Positions 7,364 through 11,873 of a stretch of DNA of 11,873 bases are shown here, piece by piece. The stretch spans positions 1-11,873 of the forward strand of contig JAFZQQ010000049.1 in NCBI GenBank assembly GCA_017620315.1, given 5' to 3'. Below the pieces are notes generated by a model. It was not told the origin of the DNA. It did not search any database and was given only the letters and a program-made list of their open reading frames with translations. The stretch comes from Oscillospiraceae bacterium (GTDB lineage Bacteria > Bacillota > Clostridia > Oscillospirales > Oscillospiraceae). A program made the translations under genes and the position numbers. The first letter of the stretch is position 1, and every line of letters begins with the position of its first letter.

Positions 7364-8005
7364 TTAAAAAATCAGATCCACCATTGCGGTGAAGACGGCA
7401 GTGACCGCCTTGGTGAGAAAGCCGTCCAGCGCGCCGAGAAAAACAAGCGCATATAGCAGTATAAAGCCGTAGCGCTCATAATACATAAGCTTTTCGTATG
7501 CCGAATCGGGAAGCGCCGCGAACAACACCTTTGACCCGTCCAGCGGTGAGATAGGGATAAGATTGAATACTCCGAGGCCTACATTAAGAGAGGCAAGCAT
7601 CTGGAGAAATACAAATACGACCGGAGAAGCGCCGGTGTTCATGAGCAGCTTGTAAAGCAACAGCGCAATAATGGCAAACGCCATGTTTGAAGCGGGCCCA
7701 GCGAGCGCAGTGAGCGCCATGCCCCACTTGGGGTTCTTAAAGCGCCGCATATCCACCTGCACGGGCTTTGCCCATCCGAATCCCAGAAACAGCATCGCCG
7801 CAAGGCCGAGCCAGTCTATATGGTGAAGCGGGTTTAGACTGATTCTGTGTTGTGATTTTGCCGTAGTATCGCCCAAAGCGTATGCCGCAAGACCGTGACA
7901 GGTCTCATGCACAGTCAAGCTGAGCAGCACAGCCGCGAGCCTGAGAGCGGCACGAAGCATCGCCGCTGTGTCAAGCGACGCAAAATAATCTCGAAAACCG
8001 TCCAA
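7364..8005 (-). CDS. Site-2 protease family (M50B) membrane metalloprotease
   Basis: 213 residues from the preferred TTG start. It has the zinc-binding HExxH motif as HETCH at 33-37 in a first membrane helix, a conserved AGPASN at 102-107, and the second zinc-ligand motif NLIPISPLDG with D156. Four to six hydrophobic segments are visible, as in the short YwhC-like S2P proteins of Firmicutes, which have no PDZ domain. The substrate is unknown. Start choice: TTG at 8005 has AGGAG with an eight-base spacer and places HExxH about 30 residues in, as in homologues. The frame stays open upstream to TTG 8056 and ATG 8044, but both fall almost at the predicted transcription start and have no properly placed ribosome binding site. 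It is the first gene of the run behind the promoter at 8064-8092, and 16 bp before scpA. Confidence 0.87.
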   Translation of the reverse strand: MDGFRDYFASLDTAAMLRAALRLAAVLLSLTVHETCHGLAAYALGDTTAKSQHRISLNPLHHIDWLGLAAMLFLGFGWAKPVQVDMRRFKNPKWGMALTALAGPASNMAFAIIALLLYKLLMNTGASPVVFVFLQMLASLNVGLGVFNLIPISPLDGSKVLFAALPDSAYEKLMYYERYGFILLYALVFLGALDGFLTKAVTAVFTAMVDLIF

Positions 8006-8013
8006 TGATGTTT

Positions 8014-8018
8014 CTCCT
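8014..8018 (-). promoter_or_regulatory. Ribosome binding site deciding a TTG start of the site-2 protease
   Basis: AGGAG on the minus strand, eight bases before TTG 8005. The predicted transcription start near 8057 leaves about 50 nt of leader for this start, but only about 13 nt for ATG 8044 and none for TTG 8056. Confidence 0.55.
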
Positions 8019-8063
8019 GCGCGATCATGCAACATTAACCGCATGATATAATTCAACCTTTGT

Positions 8064-8092
8064 ATTATATCATCCGAGGTTTCTTTTTACAA
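8064..8092 (-). promoter_or_regulatory. Sigma-A promoter for the protease-scpAB-ytfJ-dac run
   Basis: On the minus strand TTGTAA (8092-8087), a 17-bp spacer and TATAAT (8069-8064), with the TG of an extended -10 directly before it. This is close to full consensus. Transcription should begin near 8057. No comparably good promoter was found between the following genes, so this may drive the whole run down to cmk/plsC. Confidence 0.75.
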
Positions 8093-8098
8093 GATTAT

Positions 8099-8147
8099 TT
8101 TGCATTATTCCTTGCATTTTCCCTTCATTATTTTGGAAGAATGCAAA
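8099..8147. repeat. Inverted repeat and TGCA-centred motifs upstream of the promoter
   Basis: Arms 8099-8111 (TTTGCATTATTCC) and 8135-8147 (GGAAGAATGCAAA) match at 12 of 13 positions with a 23-base loop. Further TGCA cores lie at 8113-8116 and 8164-8167, so four occur within about 70 bases of AT-rich spacer, just upstream of the -35 element at 8087-8092. It could be an operator for a dimeric regulator or a weak end to the upstream GNAT transcript; no T-run follows on the minus strand, so a terminator is less likely. Confidence 0.4.
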
Positions 8148-8177
8148 TCATAGTTCTCCCCCTTGCAAATCCATTTC

Positions 8178-8708
8178 TCATGTTTTCTCAAAATAATCGT
8201 CTCTGGAGAGCTTGAGCTTTATCAATCCGTTTTCCCTTTCGTATTCTTGAAAACCGCAGGCAAGGTGGATTTTGAAGGCCGCGCCGCGCGTTTCCTCAAA
8301 ATCGTTGTGTATCTCACGAACACCGAGCTTTGTAAAGGCATAGTCGAGCAACAGCCGCAGCGCCTCCTTACCGAAGCCCATGCCGCGGTATTTCGCCTCA
8401 ATCAATACACCCATATCGTACCAGTCGCCGTCGCGCGAGCGGTGGACGCTGACCTCGCCGATAAACTCGCCGTCAGCATCCCGCACAACATAGGCGTAGA
8501 ACCACTCAGGCTCGTTTCCGACCAGTCGTGTGAAATCATTCGCCCACTCGGATTCGGGAAAGTCGATGCAGCCGGTATCCTTATGATACCCGACAAAATT
8601 CAGGTCATATCCCGCATTATAGGACATCGTCGCAGGATCGGACTGTATCTTCTGCCTGTACGACATCTCAGACAGAGTGGGAATATGCAAATGAATCCGA
8701 TTATTCAT
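8178..8708 (-). CDS. GNAT family N-acetyltransferase
   Basis: 176 residues with the GNAT fold. The acetyl-CoA pyrophosphate-binding loop is RGMGFG at 108-113, inside GVLIEAKYRGMGFGKEALRLLLDYAF. EFIGEVSVH at 81-89 is the usual preceding strand, and FKIHLACGFQEYERENG is the C-terminal motif B region. The N-terminus (DPATMSYNAGYDLNFVGYHKDTGCIDFP) is characteristic of a subfamily I recall as frequent in Clostridia, whose substrate is not known to me; it is not clearly RimI, RimJ or RimL. It begins 26 bases after the stem of the tsf terminator, with AAGGAG about 11 bases before the ATG, so it has little room for its own promoter and may depend on read-through. It is followed by the promoter region of the protease operon. 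Confidence 0.88.
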   Translation of the reverse strand: MNNRIHLHIPTLSEMSYRQKIQSDPATMSYNAGYDLNFVGYHKDTGCIDFPESEWANDFTRLVGNEPEWFYAYVVRDADGEFIGEVSVHRSRDGDWYDMGVLIEAKYRGMGFGKEALRLLLDYAFTKLGVREIHNDFEETRGAAFKIHLACGFQEYERENGLIKLKLSRDDYFEKT

Positions 8709-8734
8709 TGCTGTAAAGTCTCCTTAATTGACAG

Positions 8735-8770
8735 AAAAAGCTTCGGGCCCGCATGCAGACCCGAAGCTTT
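8735..8770 (-). terminator. Intrinsic terminator after tsf
   Basis: Perfect 11-bp stem, AAAGCTTCGGG (8770-8760) with CCCGAAGCTTT (8747-8737) on the minus strand, a 12-base loop, then a run of five T (overlapping the stem end) and C. It lies 14 bases after the tsf stop codon. There is no T-run on the plus side, so it acts on minus-strand transcription only. Confidence 0.9.
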
Positions 8771-8783
8771 CAGAACGGAATTA

Positions 8784-9704
8784 TTACTTCTTGAGGCCGG
8801 CGAGCGTCGCGATCTCGGCAGCGACGTCTTCCTGCTTCTTCTCGATGCCTTCGCCCTTCTCAAAGCGAACGGCGTCAACCAGCGTTACCTTGCCTCCGAG
8901 ATCCTTGGCAGCCTTCTCCATATACTGCTCGACAGTGACGTCGCCATCCTTGACGAACGCCTGCTGGAGGAGGCAGTTCTCGGAATAGAACTTGTTCAGC
9001 TTGCCCTTGACGATGTTCTCCTTGACCTGCTGCGGCTTGGAAGCCATCTTGGGGTCGTTGTCCATCTGGGCGAGCATGATCTTCTTCTCTTCCTCGATAA
9101 CAGCGTCGGTCACCTGGCTCTTGTCCCAGAAGCGCGGGTTGAGAGCCGCTATCTGCATAGCCATATCCTTGCCAATCTCGGTAGCGTCAATACCGCCCTC
9201 TACCTTAAGATTGACAATGACGCCGATCTTGCCGCCGGCATGGATATAGGGGACGGAGGTATTCTCGGCAAAACGCTTGAAACGGCGGACCTTGATGTTT
9301 TCGCCGATAACAAGAACCATTTCATTCTGCTGCTCAAGAACGGTGCGCTCGCCGCCGTTGAACTTGAGTGCGAAGAGAGCGTCGAGATCGGCGGGGTTCT
9401 CCTTTGCGATGGTCGCGGCAACACCCTTGACGAAATCCTGGAACTTCTCGTTCTTGCCGACGAAGTCGGTCTCGGCGTTGACCTCGACCGCGACACCGAT
9501 GCCGTCGATAACGCCGGCGTAAGCCATACCCTCGGCAGCAATGCAGCCGGCCTTCTTGGCGGAGGCCGCCATACCCTTTTCACGCAGCCACTCGACAGCC
9601 TTGTCCATATCACCGTTCGACTCGGTGAGAGCCTTCTTGCAGTCCATCATACCGACGCCGGTCATCTCGCGCAGCGTCTTAACGTCCTGAGCAGTAAAAG
9701 CCAT
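8784..9704 (-). CDS. tsf: Translation elongation factor Ts
   Basis: 306 residues. EF-Ts is the guanine nucleotide exchange factor that reloads EF-Tu with GTP. It has the N-terminal UBA-like domain VKTLREMTGVGMMDCKKAL at 8-26, then DMDKAVEWLREKG, and the core signature ETDFVGKNEKF at 78-88 that contacts EF-Tu. Two core subdomains and an extended C-terminal region follow, giving the long EF-Ts form common in Clostridia. The start is ATG 9704 (MAFTAQDVK): GGAGG lies eight bases upstream and it matches family N-termini, whereas the frame extends five codons further without support. It is separated from rpsB by 77 bp holding a hairpin, and is followed by a strong terminator. Dense use of C/G-ending codons fits a highly expressed gene. 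Confidence 0.97.
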   Translation of the reverse strand: MAFTAQDVKTLREMTGVGMMDCKKALTESNGDMDKAVEWLREKGMAASAKKAGCIAAEGMAYAGVIDGIGVAVEVNAETDFVGKNEKFQDFVKGVAATIAKENPADLDALFALKFNGGERTVLEQQNEMVLVIGENIKVRRFKRFAENTSVPYIHAGGKIGVIVNLKVEGGIDATEIGKDMAMQIAALNPRFWDKSQVTDAVIEEEKKIMLAQMDNDPKMASKPQQVKENIVKGKLNKFYSENCLLQQAFVKDGDVTVEQYMEKAAKDLGGKVTLVDAVRFEKGEGIEKKQEDVAAEIATLAGLKK

Positions 9705-9739
9705 TATAATTTCCTCCAATTATTAATATCAGAATTGTG

Positions 9740-9768
9740 AAAACGGAGCGAGGCTTTCCCCCGCCCCG
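9740..9768 (-). terminator. Hairpin between rpsB and tsf (attenuator-like)
   Basis: On the minus strand CGGGGCGGGG (9768-9759), loop GAAAG, CCTCGCTCCG (9753-9744): ten pairs including two G-U, then TTTT. It lies 13 bases after the rpsB stop and about 35 before tsf. The T-run is short, so it probably reduces read-through or stabilises the rpsB 3' end rather than stopping transcription fully. Confidence 0.5.
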
Positions 9769-9781
9769 AAAAAAGGCATAC

Positions 9782-10525
9782 TTACGCCTCAGCCTCGGCT
9801 TCGCCCTCGGCCTTTTCGGCAAGAGTATCCTCCATGACCTCACCCTGCTTGCCTTCGATCATGGCATTGGCCATTACAGAGGCGATCAGCTTGATGGCAC
9901 GGATGGCGTCGTCGTTGCCGGGAATGGGATAGTCGATCTCGTCGGGATCGCAGTTGGTATCGGCGATGGCGACAACGGGAATACCGAGCTTGTGAGCCTC
10001 GGCAATGGCATTGCGCTCCTTGCGGGTATCGACAATAAACAGCGCGCCGGGCAGCTTGTTCATCTGCTTCACGCCGCCAAGATACTTCTCGAGCTTCTCG
10101 ATCTCACCGAGATGCTTCATAACTTCCTTCTTGGGAAGCATATCAAAGGTGCCGTCCTCCTGCATGTGCTTGAGCTGAGCAAGACGGTCTACACGGGTGC
10201 GCATGGTCTTGAAGTTGGTCATCATACCACCGAGCCAGCGCGCATTGACATAGTACATGTTGCAGCGCAGAGCCTCGTCACGAATGGCCTCCTGAGCCTG
10301 CTTCTTGGTGCCGACGAAGAGAAGGGTCTTGCCTTCCTCGGACAGGCCGCGCACAAAGCTGTAAGCCTCTTCGAGCTTCTTGACGGTCTTCTGCAGGTCA
10401 ATGATGTAGATACCGTTGCGCTCCGTATAGATATAGGGAGCCATCTTGGGGTTCCAGCGACGGGTCTGATGACCGAAGTGGACGCCTGCTTCGAGCAGGG
10501 CTTTCATGGATACGACGTTTGCCAT
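9782..10525 (-). CDS. rpsB: 30S ribosomal protein S2
   Basis: 247 residues, a normal S2 length. Signatures seen are [22 protein letters not shown] near the N-terminus and [36 protein letters not shown] in the second half. The C-terminus is acidic and Ala/Glu-rich ([12 protein letters not shown]). S2 binds the 16S rRNA head/platform late in 30S assembly and helps hold S1. The start is ATG 10525 (MANVVSMK). The frame is open 17 codons upstream, but that stretch is the Lys-rich translation of the leader. The likely ribosome binding site, AAAGGAG, is unusually far (13 bases between GGAG and ATG), with eight A in the gap. It is the first gene of the rpsB-tsf operon, with its own promoter and a structured leader. 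Confidence 0.97.
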   Translation of the reverse strand: MANVVSMKALLEAGVHFGHQTRRWNPKMAPYIYTERNGIYIIDLQKTVKKLEEAYSFVRGLSEEGKTLLFVGTKKQAQEAIRDEALRCNMYYVNARWLGGMMTNFKTMRTRVDRLAQLKHMQEDGTFDMLPKKEVMKHLGEIEKLEKYLGGVKQMNKLPGALFIVDTRKERNAIAEAHKLGIPVVAIADTNCDPDEIDYPIPGNDDAIRAIKLIASVMANAMIEGKQGEVMEDTLAEKAEGEAEAEA

Positions 10526-10631
10526 TTTGCTTTTTTTTCTCCTTTTTGTTTTTGTTTTACCCTCCGGGGGCTTCACCCCGCCCGCTCACCCTTTCGGGCA
10601 CAAACGGACAGTCTGCCTCCGTGCGGAATGC
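10526..10631 (-). ncRNA. Structured 5' leader of rpsB (possible S2 autoregulatory element)
   Basis: About 105 nt lie between the predicted transcription start and the rpsB ATG. On the minus strand it can form three GC-rich hairpins in series. First, GCAC/GTGC plus GGA/TCC at 10624-10598. Second, GCCCG/CGGGC at 10599-10580, or alternatively a GAAA-capped CCC/GGG stem. Third, GGGG-TGAAG-CCCC at 10579-10567. An A-rich stretch with AAAGGAG follows. Ribosomal protein operons often carry leader RNAs bound by their own product; that this is one is inference, and I do not recognise a named RNA family. Confidence 0.45.
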
Positions 10632-10637
10632 CTTGAT

Positions 10638-10666
10638 AGAATAGCACAGCAAATAAAAGAATGCAA
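10638..10666 (-). promoter_or_regulatory. Sigma-A promoter of rpsB-tsf
   Basis: On the minus strand TTGCAT (10666-10661), a 17-bp spacer and TATTCT (10643-10638), with TG one base before the -10 (extended -10). Transcription should start near 10631, about 105 nt before the rpsB ATG. A T-rich stretch lies directly after the -35 element. Confidence 0.7.
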
Positions 10667-10706
10667 GTATTATTTTGAGTTTTTTTCAAATTTCATCAAA
10701 ACTTGC
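10663..10706 (-). terminator. Weak AT-rich hairpin at the end of the ymxH-like gene
   Basis: On the minus strand GCAAGTTTTGA (10706-10696) can pair with TCAAAA...ACTTGC (10678-10663), with a TAAT-type bulge and an A-rich loop, followed by ATTCTTTTATTT. It spans the last codons of the gene and the -35 of the rpsB promoter. It is the only candidate end for the upstream transcript, and it is AT-rich and imperfect. Confidence 0.3.
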
Positions 10707-10983
10707 GTTTTCTTCCTTTTGTTGGTGTGTCAGACTCTCTGCGAGGGAGCTGATGTTCGATGAGGATAACGTCGTCGCCTATCCGTTTAATGCAGCGCCA
10801 CGGGATATAGTATTCCTCTCCCCGGCCGAAAAGCCCGAAGAACTTGAGCGGCCCCGGCACGATAATGGCCATGACCTCCCCCTCCGGTATGCGAAGCTCA
10901 AGATCGCCTACATAGCCGAGCCTGCAGCCGTCGCAGATATTGATTACCTCCCTGCACCGCAGCTCCGTGAAGCGTTGTTCCAT
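10696..10983 (-). CDS. YlmC/YmxH family PRC-barrel sporulation-associated protein
   Basis: 95 residues. A single PRC-barrel-like domain fills the protein: ELRCREVINICDGCRLGYVGDLELRIPEG, then VMAIIVPGPLKFFGLFGRGEEYYIPWRCIKRIGDDVILIE. The 'G...EYYIPW..I..IG.D.IL' ending is typical of YlmC/YmxH proteins, small soluble proteins of unknown activity found in spore formers. The tail (PRRESDTPTKGRKRKF) is basic and unstructured. In B. subtilis ylmC lies downstream of sigG in the same direction; here it is the immediate neighbour but divergent from sigG. The ATG at 10983 has GAGG seven bases upstream. No signal peptide or membrane helix is seen. Confidence 0.88.
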   Translation of the reverse strand: MEQRFTELRCREVINICDGCRLGYVGDLELRIPEGEVMAIIVPGPLKFFGLFGRGEEYYIPWRCIKRIGDDVILIEHQLPRRESDTPTKGRKRKF

Positions 10984-11060
10984 CCTCCCACCTCTTTCAC
11001 GGCTATCCTATGCCGGTTCAAGTTCGTCCGATACCACTTTTCCTCTGCAATAATCCATCG

Positions 11061-11091
11061 AATATACACGAAAAGTAAAAAATAATTCCAA
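11061..11091 (-). promoter_or_regulatory. Possible sigma-A promoter for the ymxH-like gene
   Basis: On the minus strand TTGGAA (11091-11086), a 19-bp spacer and TATATT (11066-11061). The boxes are fair but the spacer is two bases longer than ideal, so this is only a candidate. It stands back to back with the sigG promoter. Confidence 0.25.
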
Positions 11092-11101
11092 TCCATATTT
11101 C

Positions 11102-11130
11102 GTATGTTTCCACGGTGCAAGGAAAAAATA
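11102..11130 (+). promoter_or_regulatory. Sigma-F-type promoter of sigG
   Basis: The -10 at 11121-11130 (GGAAAAAATA) fits the sigma-F consensus GGNRANAHTR at every position. The -35 GTATG at 11102-11106 fits GYWTA at four of five. The spacer is 14 bases, one to two short of the usual 15-16. The start of transcription would be near 11135, leaving about 25 nt of leader with GGGAGG. Sigma-F control of sigG is the known arrangement in B. subtilis; assignment here is by pattern only. Confidence 0.55.
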
Positions 11131-11159
11131 AGAGCATCAAAGTACCGGGAGGCACATCA

Positions 11160-11873
11160 ATGCTCGGAAAAGTGGAAATATGCGGCGTAAATACCTCAAG
11201 GCTGCCGGTTCTTACACCTCAGGAAACGGACGAGCTGTTCCACAAGGCCAGAAACGGAGACCGGCTCGCGCGCGAACGGCTGATAGAATGCAACCTCAGG
11301 CTTGTTCTCTCGGTTATTCAGCGGTTTTCGGGGCGCGGAGAAAATGCCGACGATCTCTTTCAGGTAGGCTGCGTGGGATTGATAAAGGCCATAGACAACT
11401 TCGACATCTCGCAGAACGTCCGGTTTTCGACCTACGGCGTCCCAATGATAATCGGCGAGATACGTCGCTATCTGCGAGACAACAGCGCCGTACGTGTCAG
11501 CAGAAGCACAAGGGACACAGCCTATCGCGTTCTGCAGGCGCGCGAAAAGCTTCAGCGTGAGCAGCAGCGTGAGCCTACCGTGGAGCAGATAGCGCAAGAG
11601 CTGGACATTCCACGCGAGGAGGTGGTTTTCGCGATGGACGCCGTGGTCGACCCCGTTTCCCTGTTTGAGCCGGTCTATTCCGACAGCGGCGATGCTGTGA
11701 CTGTGATGGATCAGGTCCGCGATACCAAAAATACAGACGATGACTGGCTTGAACGCATTGCGCTGAAGGAGGCGATGGCACAGTTGACTCCGCGCGAGCG
11801 CCGCATTCTTGCGCTCCGCTTCTCCGACGGTAAAACGCAGATGGAGGTCAGCTATGAGGTCGGCATATCGCAA
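11160..11873 (+). CDS. sigG: RNA polymerase sporulation sigma factor SigG (3' partial)
   Basis: 238 codons from ATG 11160 to the window edge; about 20 residues are missing. Sigma-G directs late gene expression in the forespore. The N-terminal tag KVEICGVNTSRLPVL (4-18) is typical of sigma-G. Region 2 holds NLRLVLSVIQRF, DDLFQVGCVGLIKAIDNFD (64-82) and VRFSTYGVPMIIGEIRRYLRDN (87-108), with VRVSRS after it. Region 3 holds EPTVEQIAQELDIPREEVVFAMDAVVDPVSLFEPVY. Region 4 is cut inside its helix-turn-helix at KTQMEVSYEVGISQ. The start is set by GGGAGG seven bases upstream and by the conserved N-terminus. It is the only plus-strand gene. Compared with B. subtilis as I recall it, Glu43 stands where that protein has Asn45. 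Confidence 0.97.
   Translation, partial: MLGKVEICGVNTSRLPVLTPQETDELFHKARNGDRLARERLIECNLRLVLSVIQRFSGRGENADDLFQVGCVGLIKAIDNFDISQNVRFSTYGVPMIIGEIRRYLRDNSAVRVSRSTRDTAYRVLQAREKLQREQQREPTVEQIAQELDIPREEVVFAMDAVVDPVSLFEPVYSDSGDAVTVMDQVRDTKNTDDDWLERIALKEAMAQLTPRERRILALRFSDGKTQMEVSYEVGISQ

Noticed and set aside
8163..9740. A 525-codon open frame on the plus strand
   Set aside because: It lies exactly opposite tsf and the GNAT gene, both confirmed by family motifs. Its Leu/Val/Asp/Gly-rich translation resembles no protein I know, and such antisense frames arise when the true gene avoids the codons whose complements are stops.
10526..10576. Upstream extension of rpsB by 17 codons
   Set aside because: It translates the A-rich leader into Lys/Arg-rich sequence; family members start at the [12 protein letters not shown] methionine.
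9737..10636. A 299-codon open frame on the plus strand opposite rpsB
   Set aside because: Same cause: antisense shadow of a highly expressed ribosomal protein gene, with no recognisable domain.
11196..11873. A 225-codon open frame on the minus strand at the right end
   Set aside because: It is antisense to sigG, which is unmistakable on the plus strand and only lacks a stop because the window ends.

Overview
The window looks like core chromosome of an endospore-forming Clostridia-type Firmicute. The forespore sigma factor SigG, a YtfJ/GerW-type spore protein and a YlmC/YmxH-type PRC-barrel protein point to a spore former. The ScpA N-terminal style, the SigG sequence and the gene order (scpA-scpB-DUF2953-ytfJ-dac-rluB, cmk-plsC, rpsB-tsf) fit Clostridia; I cannot name a genus from the sequence alone. 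There is no phage, transposon, CRISPR array, tRNA or rRNA. No stretch longer than about 180 bases lacks a gene.

Layout, right to left, because all genes but one lie on the minus strand. (1) 10984-11159 is a divergent spacer. It drives sigG (11160 to the window edge, plus strand, 3' partial) from a sigma-F-like promoter and lies upstream of the ymxH-like gene on the minus strand. (2) rpsB (S2) and tsf (EF-Ts) form a translation operon with a consensus promoter, a GC-rich structured leader of about 105 nt, an intergenic hairpin and a strong intrinsic terminator after tsf. (3) A GNAT acetyltransferase gene sits directly behind that terminator. (4) A good extended -10 promoter at 8064-8092 starts a tightly packed run: site-2 protease, scpA, scpB, DUF2953, ytfJ, D-Ala-D-Ala carboxypeptidase, rluB-type pseudouridine synthase, MurR/RpiR-type regulator, an FAD-dependent oxidoreductase reading in frame into cytidylate kinase, and plsC (cut by the left edge). 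Spacers are 12-56 bp, two junctions overlap and one is fused in frame, so this is probably one long transcriptional unit.

The run joins chromosome segregation (ScpA/ScpB, the non-SMC parts of condensin), envelope and spore maturation (carboxypeptidase, YtfJ, DUF2953, membrane protease), rRNA modification, nucleotide supply (CMP kinase) and phospholipid synthesis (PlsC).

I see no convincing new multi-gene system. The points most worth a second look are the open-frame flavoprotein/CMP kinase fusion that keeps a strong internal ribosome binding site, the sigG promoter with a perfect sigma-F -10 but a short spacer, the structured rpsB leader, and a repeat-rich promoter region in front of the protease/scp operon.
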